A DNA stretch of 64,000 nucleotides from Sphingobacterium sp. CZ-UAM (GCF_002000245.1 NZ_MTCM01000002.1:744001-808000), one strand, 5' to 3'. Shown: positions 27,062-37,115, counted from the stretch's first letter. The notes: generated by a model from the letters alone, not told the origin. Numbers and translations are program-made.

Positions 27062-27555
27062 TAGGCGGTGCGGTCTATTGTCCGCTGCATCACATAATCA
27101 TTCAATACATAATCATAATACGGAATATCGACAGTTTCGACAACCTGGAAACCCTGCTTTAGATAGAAATGATAAGCAGGGTTATTTCTATTGACATTGA
27201 GTTCCAATATATCTTTGCCTTTGGTTTTTGCTTTTTCAACAGCAAAATCAATTAATGCCTTCCCAAAACCTTTTCCCTGCACATGAGGCATCAAATAAAG
27301 TTTTTCGATACGGAGTTTATCTTCAAAAGTCTTTAGTGCAACAAAGCCCTGGCCGATACCATCTTCCTTTAATATATAAAAAAACTGTCCATTTACCATT
27401 CCCTCAGCTAAGCCCTCGACGGTATAACTTTTCTCCAACATGAAATCAATCTGCTCTTTCGAAAGTATTTCTCCATAGGCGTCAGGCCATATAATGTGGG
27501 CCATATTGGAAATGCTACGGATATCTGTCTGTTCTGCTAATTCTATTGTTATCAT
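27058..27555 (-). CDS. GNAT-family N-acetyltransferase
   Basis: The 165-residue protein has the GNAT fold with the acetyl-CoA loop in MPHVQGKGFGKALIDFAVEKAK (pattern QGKGFG at about residues 96-101) and LELNVNRNNPAYHFYLKQGF towards the end. The substrate cannot be told. Its start overlaps the upstream gene's stop by four bases (ATGA), so it is the last gene of the run that begins with secA. Confidence 0.92.
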   Translation of the reverse strand: MITIELAEQTDIRSISNMAHIIWPDAYGEILSKEQIDFMLEKSYTVEGLAEGMVNGQFFYILKEDGIGQGFVALKTFEDKLRIEKLYLMPHVQGKGFGKALIDFAVEKAKTKGKDILELNVNRNNPAYHFYLKQGFQVVETVDIPYYDYVLNDYVMQRTIDRTAY

Positions 27556-28124
27556 GAGATTGTCTCTCCTATTAAAATATATTTTGATTTCGAAAACTCA
27601 AGCTTAAATAAACCATCCCTTTCAGTTTCATACAGGTCAGCTCCTATTTTCCGAAGGCCTGCTGTTGTGATTTCTTCTCCCCGGGAGTCTATTCTTAGTT
27701 GTTCACCGCCCATTTTCCATTTTGTAAAACCGGTTGTGACAAAATAATAACGCATGCCCCGGGCCAATAATACAATATTGATCTGGTCCAAATAGGGCTG
27801 ATAGGGTGTATGATCTATTTGATCTGTAATAATATTAACTGCCTTATATTGATGTTTAATAAGGTATTCAATGGCCGATTGTAAAAAATTATCACGATAG
27901 GGGATGACTTTTGAATTTTCCTGAATTGGATCGGCAAGCCTTTTCGCAAAAACAATGTCAAACTTATATCCCCTGGCATCCAGTGGATCAACGAGATTAT
28001 TTTCGATAGCAATAGTAGGGCTCCATTCCAACAGTTGTCCCAAATCTTCTTCTTCGATCAGAAAAAGGTCTTCAATCAGCAGAGCGGGTTCCTGGTTCTC
28101 TCGGACAATATGATGTGATGACAT
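27552..28124 (-). CDS. Protein resembling thiamine pyrophosphokinase but without its catalytic motifs
   Basis: The 190-residue protein starts MSSHHIVRENQEPALLI followed by LGQLLEWSP, which I recall as the start of Sphingobacteriaceae thiamine pyrophosphokinase homologues. Those enzymes need acidic motifs of the GDFDS type; here the aligned part reads FDIVFAKRLAD, so the magnesium- and nucleotide-binding acids are missing. The protein is also shorter than usual. It could be a degenerate or repurposed homologue. It lies 10 bases after the M20 gene and overlaps the acetyltransferase gene by four bases. The relation rests on memory of the family and should be treated as tentative. Confidence 0.6.
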   Translation of the reverse strand: MSSHHIVRENQEPALLIEDLFLIEEEDLGQLLEWSPTIAIENNLVDPLDARGYKFDIVFAKRLADPIQENSKVIPYRDNFLQSAIEYLIKHQYKAVNIITDQIDHTPYQPYLDQINIVLLARGMRYYFVTTGFTKWKMGGEQLRIDSRGEEITTAGLRKIGADLYETERDGLFKLEFSKSKYILIGETIS

Positions 28125-28134
28125 TTCGAAAGAT

Positions 28135-29325
28135 CTAATAACCTAATCTGCGCAAGGTGATATACGCCATTAACCCTGTGCTGATCTCCAACGAGGACTC
28201 GTCAACATCGAAGGTCGGTGTATGCACCGCAGAAGTTATTCCTTTCGATTTATTTCCTGTACCCAGTCGGTAGAAACAAGCATTGATTTCTTGTGAGTAG
28301 TAGGAAAAATCTTCCGCAGCTGGCCAAAGATCTAAATCCACGACATTCTCTTTTCCAAGATATTCCTCCGCAAAAGTACGCGCACTCTTCGTCAGTTCAG
28401 GCTCATTGATTAAAAATGGATAGCCTTTTCGAACTTCAAAATCACAGGTAGCACCCATACTTTCAGCGATTCCGACAGCCATTTTCACCATCTTTTCATG
28501 TGCTTCAGCACGCCAGCGCTCATCGAATGTTCGGAATGTACCTTCGAGATACACTTGATCAGGTACAATATTTGTCGCACCATTCGCAATGATTTTACCA
28601 AAAGACAACACCGTCGGAGTGCGGGGGTCCGCAAAGCGGCTCGCAACCTGTTGTAAAGCGGTAATTATATGTGCTGTGATAACAATAGGATCGATATTCT
28701 GATGGGGATGTGCACCGTGTCCACCCCTTCCTTTTACCGTCATAAACAGCTCATCACAGGAAGCCATATACTTCCCTTCACGAAATCCGACTTTGCCTAC
28801 CTCGATAAAGGGCATTACATGTTGACCTATTATAGCGGAAGGTGCAGGATTTTGTAACGCGCCTTCCTTGATCATAATGGATGCTCCTCCGGGCAAACGT
28901 TCCTCGCCTGGCTGAAAGATTAATTTCACTGTACCACCAAATTCAGCTTTCAAACGATGTAATATCTTCGCGGTCCCCAAAAGCGAGGATGTATGAACAT
29001 CATGGCCGCAAGCATGCATGACACCTGGGTTATTGGACCCATAAGGTCTTCCTTCGATTTCCTGAATGGGCAATGCATCCATATCCGCACGTAAAGCGAT
29101 AACTTCGTCAGAAGGAAGTTCGCCACGAATTAGTGCAACAATACCCGTATCTGCTTTGGCCTCGTAAGGAATGCCTAGTTGATCCAACTGTGTCTTTACA
29201 AATGCCGAAGTATTATATTCTTCAAAGGAAAGTTCAGGGTTTTGATGAAGATGTCTACGGTTAGCGACTGTATCTTCAAAATATTGATGGGCTAAGGCCA
29301 GGACTTTTTCTTTCGTACTTGCCAT
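28135..29325 (-). CDS. M20-family amidohydrolase (N-acyl amino acid hydrolase-like)
   Basis: The ATG at 29325 (MASTKEKVLALAHQYF) gives 396 residues; the longer ORF would run into the SPOR gene. Metal-binding motifs are present: MHACGHDVHTSSLLG, PGEERLPGGASIMI, and DLWPAAEDFSYYSQ near the C-terminus. The dimerisation insert contains GRGGHGAHPHQNIDP. Members of this family release amino acids from N-acyl, hippurate or indole conjugates; the substrate here is unknown. It follows the SPOR gene by 13 bases. Confidence 0.9.
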   Translation of the reverse strand: MASTKEKVLALAHQYFEDTVANRRHLHQNPELSFEEYNTSAFVKTQLDQLGIPYEAKADTGIVALIRGELPSDEVIALRADMDALPIQEIEGRPYGSNNPGVMHACGHDVHTSSLLGTAKILHRLKAEFGGTVKLIFQPGEERLPGGASIMIKEGALQNPAPSAIIGQHVMPFIEVGKVGFREGKYMASCDELFMTVKGRGGHGAHPHQNIDPIVITAHIITALQQVASRFADPRTPTVLSFGKIIANGATNIVPDQVYLEGTFRTFDERWRAEAHEKMVKMAVGIAESMGATCDFEVRKGYPFLINEPELTKSARTFAEEYLGKENVVDLDLWPAAEDFSYYSQEINACFYRLGTGNKSKGITSAVHTPTFDVDESSLEISTGLMAYITLRRLGY

Positions 29326-29338
29326 GAGGTTGTTTGAT

Positions 29339-29797
29339 TTATTGATAGACAAAAACGCTTTCTGAAAAGACGAAAACGTTACTAAAATATTGACGCAGCT
29401 CACGCATAAACGCATTTGCTTCGGAACGACTTCTAAAGTCGCCCACCTTCACCCGGTAATTAGGTTCATCATAGGTGATATAGGTGTCAACATCTTTATA
29501 CATTCCCCGGAAACGAGTTTGTTCTGAAAAAGCTTGATTTCGGCTGGATCCAGCGAAAATCTGCACACGAAAACCCCGTACCTTGACGCGTGTTGCAGCA
29601 GAACGAACAACAGGTTTAGAAGGGACTGTGGTGGTTTTGCTTTCGATAGGATTGATTCCCATTATTGCCCTAAAATTTTGAAGTTGTGTAATCAAAGAAT
29701 CTTTGGTTACAATAACTCCGCCCTTTTCCTGTGCTTTTACATGAACAATCGTAAATAGCACAAGTGCATGTATGAAAATCAATCCTCTCTTCAGCAT
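29339..29797 (-). CDS. Periplasmic SPOR-domain protein
   Basis: The 152-residue protein has a signal peptide (residues 1-22, ending VKAQ), a linker, and a C-terminal SPOR domain (about residues 74-150) with FRVQIFAGSSRNQAFSEQ and YRVKVGDFRSRSEANAF. SPOR domains bind denuded peptidoglycan, often at division sites. It starts 20 bases after the secA stop. Confidence 0.88.
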   Translation of the reverse strand: MLKRGLIFIHALVLFTIVHVKAQEKGGVIVTKDSLITQLQNFRAIMGINPIESKTTTVPSKPVVRSAATRVKVRGFRVQIFAGSSRNQAFSEQTRFRGMYKDVDTYITYDEPNYRVKVGDFRSRSEANAFMRELRQYFSNVFVFSESVFVYQ

Positions 29798-29817
29798 AGT
29801 TTAACCTTTCTTATCGA

Positions 29818-32800
29818 TTAGTTATTTGCGCCGTGGCAATTTTTATATTTTTTTCCAGAACCACAAGGACATTCGTCATTGCGTCCTACTGTATTCTCAT
29901 TACGGACAGGCTCTTTCGGGCCATCATTCACATCCTCTTCACTAACGCCTGTAGGGGAAACCAGCTCTGCTTTTGTTTCAACCGTCTTTACAGGAGCTTG
30001 AGTTACTTGTCTAGCCTGTAATGAAGTTGTTTCCTGTCCTGGGATCTCACCTTTGAAAATAAAGCTCACGACATCCTTGTTCATAGAAGCCAACATAGAC
30101 TTGAACAAGTTAAAGGCTTCCATTTTATAGATAATGATTGGATCCTTTTGTTCATAAACAGCATTTTGAACGGATTGTTTTAGATCATCCATTTCACGTA
30201 AATGCTCTTTCCATGCTTCGTCGATCAATGCTAGGACGATACCTTTTTCAAAAGATTTGAAAACCTCTTTACCATTGGTGTCGATCGCTTTTTTCAGATT
30301 AGCAGAAACCTGGATACCACGTACACCATCTGTAAATGGAATAACGACATTCTCAACAATTTGACCGCGTTCTGCGTATACATTGTTTAATACAGGAACT
30401 GTCAATGCACCAATAGCATCTATTTTATGGTGATATGCCCTAATTGCCTGGTCAAAAAGACGGTCTGTCAACCCTTCGATCTTTCCTTGCGCAAATTCTT
30501 CAGCAGTGATTTCTGGTGTAATAGCAAAGATACGGATAACCTCAATTTGGAAGTCTTCGTAGTTACCTTGCTCTTTTGCTTCGGCAACGATCTCTTCAGC
30601 AACATCAAAAATCATGTTATTCAAATCCACATCCAAACGCTCGCCAAACAAAGCATTTTTACGTTTTGAATAGATTACTGTACGTTGGGAGTTCATGACG
30701 TCATCATATTCCAATAGACGTTTACGAATTCCAAAGTTGTTCTCCTCGACTTTACGCTGTGCACGCTCGATAGATTTGGTCAACATACTGTGTTGCATCA
30801 CTTCACCTTCTTCAACACCCATTTTCACCATGATATTGGAGATTCTTTCAGAAGCAAATAAGCGCATTAAGTTATCTTCCAACGAAACGAAGAATTGTGA
30901 TGATCCCGGATCTCCCTGACGACCTGCACGACCACGTAACTGACGGTCAACACGACGGGATTCATGTCTTTCAGTACCGATAATGGCAAGACCTCCCGCG
31001 TTTTTCACAGCTTCGGCCAATTTAATATCCGTACCACGACCAGCCATATTTGTGGCAATAGTTACTTGTCCGGGGCGACCTGCTTCGGCTACAATATCAG
31101 CCTCTTTTTGGTGCAATTTTGCATTCAATACGTTATGTTTGATTTTACGTAACTGAAGCATACGACTCAACAACTCGGAAATTTCAACTGATGTTGTACC
31201 AACCAACACCGGGCGACCTTGTTCTGTCAATCGTTGAATTTCTTCTGCTACCGCATTGTATTTTTCGCGCGCAGTACGGTAAATCAAATCTTGACGGTCC
31301 TCACGTTGGATACCACGATTTGTAGGGATTTCAACAACATCCAATTTATAGATTTCCCAAAGCTCGCCAGCTTCTGTTGAAGCAGTACCAGTCATCCCCG
31401 AAAGTTTGTGGTACATACGGAAGTAATTCTGTAAAGTAATCGTCGCGTACGTTTGTGTCGCATCTTCGACCTTTACATTTTCTTTCGCTTCGATAGCCTG
31501 GTGCAAACCGTCTGAGTAACGACGCCCATCCATGATACGGCCAGTTTGCTCATCGACAATTTTTACTTTACCCTCGTCCACGATATATTCCACATCATTC
31601 TCAAACAAAGTATATGCTTTCAATAACTGGTTGATTGAGTGAATACGGTCAGCCTTAATCGAATAATCGCGCAATAAGTCCTCTTTCTGAGCTGCTTTTT
31701 CTTCCAAAGTCAACGAAGACTTTTCAATTTCCGCAATCTCAGTACCCACATCAGGTAAAATAAAGAATGAAGGATCCTCGCCTGTCGCTGTGATCAATTC
31801 AATCCCTTTTTCTGTCAGTTCAACCTGATTATTCTTCTCATCAATGACAAAATAAAGTTCTGCATCAACTTTAGGCATATTTTTATTTTGCTCTTGCATA
31901 TAGTAGTTCTCTACTTTTTGCAAAATAGAACGGTTCGCACCTTCACTTAAGAATTTGATTAATGCTTTATTTTTAGGTAAACCTCTATAAGCTCTTAATA
32001 AAGCCAGACCTCCGCCTTCTACATCAGAATCACCTGCAGCCAAAGCTTTTTTGGCATCATTTAATACGGTATTGATGTAGGCTTTCTGAACATGTACCAA
32101 ACGCTCGATACGTGGTTTCAATTGATAGAACTCATGCTGATCACCACGAGGGATCGGTCCGGAAATAATCAAAGGTGTACGGGCATCGTCAATTAATACC
32201 GAGTCAACCTCATCGACCATCGCAAAATGCAATTTTCCCTGCACCAATGCATCTGGCGTCTGCACCATGTTATCACGCAAATAGTCGAAGCCAAATTCGT
32301 TGTTCGTTCCATATACGATATCAGCTTGGTAAGCTTTACGACGTTGAGGAGAGTTTGGTTGGTGTTTATCAATACAATCTACCGATAAACCGTGGAATTC
32401 AAATAGCGGAGCGTTCCATTCAGAGTCACGGCGTGCAAGATAGTCATTCACAGTCACGATATGTACCCCTTGTCCAGAAAGCGCGTTCAGGTAAGTTGGC
32501 AGGGTTCCAACTAATGTCTTACCCTCACCCGTAGCCATCTCGGCAATTTTCCCGCTATGTAGTACGATACCACCGATCAACTGTACATCATAATGTACCA
32601 TGTTCCAGGTAACCTCAGTCCCTGCAGCCATCCATTTGTTTTTCCAAATGGCTTTATCTCCATTGATGATAACATTCGGCTTGTAGACAGCCAATTCTCT
32701 GTCAAAATCGCTGGCAGTAACTTCCAGTTCTTCATTTTCAGTCAAACGTCTTGAGGTTTCTTTCACCACGGCAAAGGCCTCTGGTAAAATGTCCTTCAAT

Positions 32801-33105
32801 ACCTCTTCCAACTTCTTATCACGGTCTTTGGACAATTTGTCCACTTGTTCGTAAATCGAAGTTTTCTTTGCCATATCTTCCTCGTCTTGATCCGCCTCTG
32901 CTTTTAGCGTATCTATCTCCTGGTCAATATCTGCGAGGTAATTCTTAATTCTTTCTTTGAAGTCAGCGGTCTTGGCACGTAACTCGTCATTGGTTAGATT
33001 TGAAAGTTTATCATATTCAGCTTTGATTTGCTCTACAACTGGCTGAATCCCCTTGATATCTCTTTCGGATTTACTTCCAAATAATTTACTTAAAAACTTT
33101 AACAT
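29818..33105 (-). CDS. secA: Protein translocase ATPase SecA
   Basis: SecA drives post-translational export through SecYEG. At 1095 residues it is longer than the E. coli protein, as is usual in Bacteroidota, mainly through insertions in the first half. Motifs include [14 protein letters not shown] (Walker A), [20 protein letters not shown] (Walker B region), [10 protein letters not shown] and [13 protein letters not shown]. The C-terminal zinc site is C1079, C1081, C1090 and H1091 ([15 protein letters not shown]), the SecB- and lipid-binding tail. It appears to head a five-gene run on the minus strand. Confidence 0.98.
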   Translation of the reverse strand: MLKFLSKLFGSKSERDIKGIQPVVEQIKAEYDKLSNLTNDELRAKTADFKERIKNYLADIDQEIDTLKAEADQDEEDMAKKTSIYEQVDKLSKDRDKKLEEVLKDILPEAFAVVKETSRRLTENEELEVTASDFDRELAVYKPNVIINGDKAIWKNKWMAAGTEVTWNMVHYDVQLIGGIVLHSGKIAEMATGEGKTLVGTLPTYLNALSGQGVHIVTVNDYLARRDSEWNAPLFEFHGLSVDCIDKHQPNSPQRRKAYQADIVYGTNNEFGFDYLRDNMVQTPDALVQGKLHFAMVDEVDSVLIDDARTPLIISGPIPRGDQHEFYQLKPRIERLVHVQKAYINTVLNDAKKALAAGDSDVEGGGLALLRAYRGLPKNKALIKFLSEGANRSILQKVENYYMQEQNKNMPKVDAELYFVIDEKNNQVELTEKGIELITATGEDPSFFILPDVGTEIAEIEKSSLTLEEKAAQKEDLLRDYSIKADRIHSINQLLKAYTLFENDVEYIVDEGKVKIVDEQTGRIMDGRRYSDGLHQAIEAKENVKVEDATQTYATITLQNYFRMYHKLSGMTGTASTEAGELWEIYKLDVVEIPTNRGIQREDRQDLIYRTAREKYNAVAEEIQRLTEQGRPVLVGTTSVEISELLSRMLQLRKIKHNVLNAKLHQKEADIVAEAGRPGQVTIATNMAGRGTDIKLAEAVKNAGGLAIIGTERHESRRVDRQLRGRAGRQGDPGSSQFFVSLEDNLMRLFASERISNIMVKMGVEEGEVMQHSMLTKSIERAQRKVEENNFGIRKRLLEYDDVMNSQRTVIYSKRKNALFGERLDVDLNNMIFDVAEEIVAEAKEQGNYEDFQIEVIRIFAITPEITAEEFAQGKIEGLTDRLFDQAIRAYHHKIDAIGALTVPVLNNVYAERGQIVENVVIPFTDGVRGIQVSANLKKAIDTNGKEVFKSFEKGIVLALIDEAWKEHLREMDDLKQSVQNAVYEQKDPIIIYKMEAFNLFKSMLASMNKDVVSFIFKGEIPGQETTSLQARQVTQAPVKTVETKAELVSPTGVSEEDVNDGPKEPVRNENTVGRNDECPCGSGKKYKNCHGANN

Positions 33106-33426
33106 AATTTTTTTTCTATCTCAACTAAAGATTTTGTACAATAATGACTCCAAAGTAAAATTGCAGACAATTTGACACTAATCGGGCAAATTTAGTTATT
33201 AGATATGATATCTAACAGCTTACCCTTATTTTTTTTGCGTTATTTTTTTCCGCCGGATATGCAGCCTATTCTCCTTTTCGCTAATTATCCCACTCTCTAT
33301 GTTTTCTTGCTATAATTATCCCTATCGTTTTCTATCCAGATCAAAAATAGCAATACTTAAAAACATGGCTGATCCTTTCCGTACAGACGATTAAAGTATA
33401 CAAGGGCTAAATAAAGTTGGGCAATA
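33106..33426. other. Intergenic region upstream of secA
   Basis: It contains an A/T-rich stretch, the palindrome at 33199-33215 and two similar short segments (GCTAATTATCCCA and GCTATAATTATCCC). No gene is visible. Confidence 0.5.
33199..33215. promoter_or_regulatory. Perfect 17-bp palindrome upstream of secA
   Basis: TTAGATAT-G-ATATCTAA is an uninterrupted 8-bp inverted repeat around a central G, 93 bases before the secA start. It has no T-tract, so it is more like an operator for a dimeric regulator than a terminator. Confidence 0.4.
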
Positions 33427-34296
33427 CTATGAAAGAAAAAGTTTTTTATCCGAATGCGGGATAAAGCCCATTTCCTGTGCTTTTTCAAACATTTTAGTAA
33501 TGGCATTACGCCCTTCAGCCCCCAGTTCGACCGAATACTTATTGACATAAAGCTCAATATGCTTATACATCACCTCCTCGCTCATTTCCTGCGCATGGCT
33601 ACGGATAAACTCCAAGCCGGACTTTGGATTTGAAAAAGCAAACTCTACACTCTCTTTTAAAATTGTGTTAAGCGTATCTTTCACATCCTTTGGCAACGAC
33701 CTCTTCACGACGATACCTCCCAGGGGAATCGGAAATTTTGTCGTACTTTCCCAATATTCGCCGAGATCAACCACCTTATACAATCCTTTTTCTGCGTAAG
33801 TAAACCGATTTTCATGAATAATAAGTCCCAAATCAATTGAACCATCCAATAATGCACCCTCAATATCGGAAAAAACCAGCTCTATTTTATTGGTTAATTC
33901 CGGAAATGCCAGGCCTAACAGGAAATTCGCCGTTGTAAACTTACCCGGATATCCGACCTTCAACTTATCAAATTCGCCTAAACCTTCACCATTCTGCAGT
34001 TTATCCTGAAGTTTTTTTGCCAAGTCGGCATCCTTAGCAATAAGCATTGGCCCTACACCAAAGCCCAGAGCGCTACCTGCATCCAAGAGTTCATAGTCTT
34101 CAACGGCATAAGCAAAAGCATGATAACTCAGTTTGGTGATATCAAGATCTCCTTGGAAGGCCTTTAAATTTAATGTCTCAACGTCTTGATACGCTACTTC
34201 AAACTCCAGCCCTCTTGTATCGATCTTATGATGAATCAAGGCGTCAAATATAAATGTATCGTTTGGACAGGGAGAAAACCCCAATGTTAATTTCAT
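33427..34296 (-). CDS. mqnD: 1,4-dihydroxy-6-naphthoate synthase (futalosine pathway)
   Basis: MqnD converts cyclic dehypoxanthinyl futalosine to 1,4-dihydroxy-6-naphthoate in the alternative route to menaquinone. The 289-residue protein has the family start MKLTLGFSPCPNDTFIFDAL and the stretches DITKLSYHAFAYAVEDY and GVGPMLIAKD. The substrate-binding fold is of periplasmic-binding-protein type but has no signal peptide, so it is cytoplasmic. Other mqn genes are not in the window. The small membrane protein gene lies 75 bases upstream. Confidence 0.95.
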   Translation of the reverse strand: MKLTLGFSPCPNDTFIFDALIHHKIDTRGLEFEVAYQDVETLNLKAFQGDLDITKLSYHAFAYAVEDYELLDAGSALGFGVGPMLIAKDADLAKKLQDKLQNGEGLGEFDKLKVGYPGKFTTANFLLGLAFPELTNKIELVFSDIEGALLDGSIDLGLIIHENRFTYAEKGLYKVVDLGEYWESTTKFPIPLGGIVVKRSLPKDVKDTLNTILKESVEFAFSNPKSGLEFIRSHAQEMSEEVMYKHIELYVNKYSVELGAEGRNAITKMFEKAQEMGFIPHSDKKLFLS

Positions 34297-34371
34297 CTTA
34301 TTCTTCTTAAAATATGGACAGATAAAAATTTCGTAAACAAGTACTGTGCTGCCACTTATTTACATGTTGTT

Positions 34372-34632
34372 TTATACCGTCACTTTATGTGTAATTAAAT
34401 ATAATATCATGGCTAAAAATGTCATGAGAATAATTCCTTTTCCTATTTGATCATTACCTGAACGGTATGCAAACCTTAAGAAAATCAAATTGATCAATAC
34501 GGCAATGGTATAGGTTGCCATTGGCTTCTCGGGCAGAAAATGAAGTTCGATATCGGTGAAACGCACCAACAAAAATGCCAGCAAGGGAAAAGCAATTCCT
34601 ATGCCCGAGCCTACCCAAAGATTATTTTTCAC
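34372..34632 (-). CDS. Small three-helix membrane protein downstream of surE
   Basis: I take the GTG at 34632 as start, giving an 86-residue protein beginning MKNNLWVGSGIGIAFPLL, which overlaps the surE stop by 11 bases. An ATG at 34668 is in frame but would overlap surE by 47 bases. Three hydrophobic helices cover about residues 6-24, 38-57 and 63-82. The family is not recognised. Confidence 0.7.
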   Translation of the reverse strand: MKNNLWVGSGIGIAFPLLAFLLVRFTDIELHFLPEKPMATYTIAVLINLIFLRFAYRSGNDQIGKGIILMTFLAMILYLITHKVTV

Positions 34633-35431
34633 CTTTGCTATGTTTTGTTGTACCTTCCAAATGGTCAAAACTCCATGAATTCAGTTCGGGTATGGCATGA
34701 TGTGCAGTCATATCAAACTGCGTAGGAACAACCGATACATAGCCATTTGCCAGCGCATAGCTATCCGTATCTTCCCCCCGATCCTGCAAAACAAATTTTC
34801 CCGTGGTCCAATAATAATCACGGTTGTGGGGGTCTATACGCTCATCAAATTCCTCCACCCAATGTCCTCCAGCCTGTCTACAGATTTTAATCCCCTTGAA
34901 CCCTTGCGTTTGCGGAAAATTAACATTCAGCAAGGTGTTTTTAGGTAGGCCGTTGGCCAAGACCTGTTCTGTTATGGAAATTACATATGGCCTACAGTAG
35001 CTAAAGTCTGCATCATGAGAAAAATTATCCAACGAAAAACCGACAGACGGTATTCCTTCGATCGCCCCCTCCACCGCAGCGGACATTGTTCCTGAATACA
35101 GCACATTGATGGAATTGTTGAGTCCATGGTTAATCCCGGACACGCAGATATCCGGCTTCTGCCCTTTGAAGACTTTATTCACCGCAAGCTTGACACAATC
35201 AACGGGTGTTCCTGAACATTGATACATCTCCACTCCTTCGTAGAGATTGATTTTATCCAATCGCAGCGGCCGACCGAGCGTGATCGCATGTCCCATCCCC
35301 GATTGTGCTGAATCCGGTGCGACGACAACCACATTGCCAATCTTTTGCATTTCTTCCAACAACACCTTAATCCCCGGAGCTGTGATACCATCGTCGTTAA
35401 CAACTAAAATATTCGGTTTCTTCTTTACCAT
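34622..35431 (-). CDS. surE: 5'-nucleotidase SurE
   Basis: SurE is a metal-dependent nucleoside-monophosphate phosphatase linked to stress survival. The ATG at 35431 (MVKKKPNILVVNDDGITAPG) gives 269 residues; the ORF extends five codons upstream to a TTG. The metal site includes D13 and D14 of the NDDG motif, the DSAQSGMGHAITLGRPLRL loop and SGINHGLNNSINVLYSGTMSAA. The product belongs to a unit with the small membrane protein. Confidence 0.95.
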   Translation of the reverse strand: MVKKKPNILVVNDDGITAPGIKVLLEEMQKIGNVVVVAPDSAQSGMGHAITLGRPLRLDKINLYEGVEMYQCSGTPVDCVKLAVNKVFKGQKPDICVSGINHGLNNSINVLYSGTMSAAVEGAIEGIPSVGFSLDNFSHDADFSYCRPYVISITEQVLANGLPKNTLLNVNFPQTQGFKGIKICRQAGGHWVEEFDERIDPHNRDYYWTTGKFVLQDRGEDTDSYALANGYVSVVPTQFDMTAHHAIPELNSWSFDHLEGTTKHSKGEK

Positions 35432-35557
35432 ATACGAAGTTAGCAAATCTGAAACCGAGATGTAAATAATAAGGACAATTTTAATTCATAGAAACGCTCA
35501 TTGGGGCTATTGAGTACAGGATTGGTCTCGTTTTCTAGGAATTAGAACCCAAAAGGA

Positions 35558-36244
35558 TTAACTTTGAGCTTGCCAAAACGGGCGGAGGATCTGCGCCGAT
35601 TTGGTCAACGATGCCATTTTATGTACGGTGTCGCCATAGCCTTTGTAAAGATCATGATAAGCTACAAAATAATCTTCCAGCAGATCATATACCTGTAATA
35701 ATACGGACAGGAAATCCTCTAGGTCAGTGCTCAACGATTCAACATCGACATTCATATCGCTGGCAAACTCAAATACCTCATCCAGTACCTTGAATTTTAA
35801 AGGATCTAATGGTTTTTCATATCTGTAATACTTATCTACAATATCATTGTATACTTGCTCACGCAGGGCAATACGATCATAGAATCTCACCGTACGCCGA
35901 TGCGCTTCTTCAATTTTTAGGTAACAGTCACGCAGTTCGATCTGTAATTTGATATCCACATCAGCCAGCGGCTGCTCCTGATTTAGCTCTCCTGTCTCCT
36001 TGTACCATTCCAGCATATCTGTCAAGTCGGCAATTTCTGCATCAAGATCTGCCAGCGCGATGGACTCCAATAGGGTATTCCCTCTTTCCTCTACGAAGCG
36101 AGTTTTCATGAACCAGGCTTGATCATGTGATTTTCTATACGCCAATAATGCTCCTTCTTCCAATTGGCTAGGGGAGCCAATATCCTCTGTCAGGTAATTT
36201 ATCGTTCTTAACGGATGGTTGATCGTGATATTTCTCATATCCAT
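35558..36244 (-). CDS. Acidic helical protein of unknown function
   Basis: The 228-residue soluble protein is rich in acidic residues and long helices, with probable coiled-coil segments around residues 60-160 (DLDAEIADLTDMLEWYKE and DIKLQIELRDCYLKIEEAHRR). It has no signal peptide or membrane helix. I recognise no family. It stands between surE and the fibronectin-like gene on the same strand without a clear operon link (120 bases from the gene upstream). Confidence 0.75.
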   Translation of the reverse strand: MDMRNITINHPLRTINYLTEDIGSPSQLEEGALLAYRKSHDQAWFMKTRFVEERGNTLLESIALADLDAEIADLTDMLEWYKETGELNQEQPLADVDIKLQIELRDCYLKIEEAHRRTVRFYDRIALREQVYNDIVDKYYRYEKPLDPLKFKVLDEVFEFASDMNVDVESLSTDLEDFLSVLLQVYDLLEDYFVAYHDLYKGYGDTVHKMASLTKSAQILRPFWQAQS

Positions 36245-36364
36245 GGTTATTGTTTATTCTAAATTGGCAATCGCTTATTTAAAGCTAACAAAGAAAAAAT
36301 ATATTCGGTAAAAAAGTGGCAATTTCCCTCTGCTATGCCTAAGGGAAATTACCACTATTAACCG

Positions 36365-36985
36365 TTACACGATATAACATCGTACGGAATCACTGTAAAC
36401 AGGTGTAGGATCGGGTCCCAAATAAGTTACACGAAACTCGTATTCCTGCAAATGTTCGAGGTCTCTGATTGAAACCTTCGATTTTGGACTAATGACTGTT
36501 GTCCAGGCATTTGCACCGACCGCACGGTACTCAAATTGGTAGAAGCGCGCTGATTGCCATGATTTGACTCCCAGCTCAGCCATCAGCAAGCCTTGTGCCC
36601 CCAATTGTACGGTCAATCTGGTTGGCTTCGGAGAAATACCGACGTAGCCTGCGTTTGCTTTGTCCTTTGACGGAATAAATCCCGCTGCCAGAATTAGGTT
36701 GGCATCTCCGTTTGCGACAAGCTCTACATGTAATGAAAGATGGTACAAAGCCTGTTTCAGCCTAGCTCCGTGCTGATTTTTGATAACGACTTGACGCTTA
36801 TCGCGATAATTCGCTTCGGTAATACCATCTCGGAAAAGCTCGAGAACTACACCCAGATCCGCCAGAAGTGTCGTGGCTTCGGGGAAAAGACTTGCGTTTT
36901 CAGTAGATTTTTTGAAAACATTTTCAGCATACTTAAGCAGTTTTGCTTCAGTGTTAGTTTGATTTGATACTGTTGGCTTTGCCAT
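36365..36985 (-). CDS. Protein with C-terminal fibronectin type III-like domain
   Basis: The 206-residue protein has an N-terminal helical part (about residues 10-90) and a C-terminal fibronectin-III-like beta-sandwich (about 120-206: QFEYRAVGANAWTTVISPKSKVSIRDLEHLQEYEFRVTYLGPD). No signal peptide is visible, so secretion would need another route. Similar proteins occur in other Sphingobacteria from what I recall, but their role is unknown. The region upstream holds a large hairpin and the 21-bp repeat array. Confidence 0.75.
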   Translation of the reverse strand: MAKPTVSNQTNTEAKLLKYAENVFKKSTENASLFPEATTLLADLGVVLELFRDGITEANYRDKRQVVIKNQHGARLKQALYHLSLHVELVANGDANLILAAGFIPSKDKANAGYVGISPKPTRLTVQLGAQGLLMAELGVKSWQSARFYQFEYRAVGANAWTTVISPKSKVSIRDLEHLQEYEFRVTYLGPDPTPVYSDSVRCYIV

Positions 36986-37055
36986 AATTGTAATAATTTA
37001 AAATGTAAATAAATTTGTTAATGGCTCAAATCTACGACAGCCTCCTGGCGAAAAT

Positions 37056-37115
37056 GGGGGCAAAATCGGCCAACTTTTCGGCGAAACAGGACTTTCTGTT
37101 GCCGATTTTGCCCCC
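37056..37115. repeat. Large inverted repeat (15-bp perfect arms)
   Basis: GGGGGCAAAATCGGC at 37056-37070 and its exact complement at 37101-37115 enclose a 30-base loop. The loop itself contains AACAG/CTGTT and further complementarity. There is no U-tract, so it is not a normal terminator. Confidence 0.7.

Noticed and set aside
33357-33557. Minus-strand ORF overlapping the end of mqnD
   Set aside because: It lies out of frame over the conserved C-terminus of MqnD and has no features of its own.
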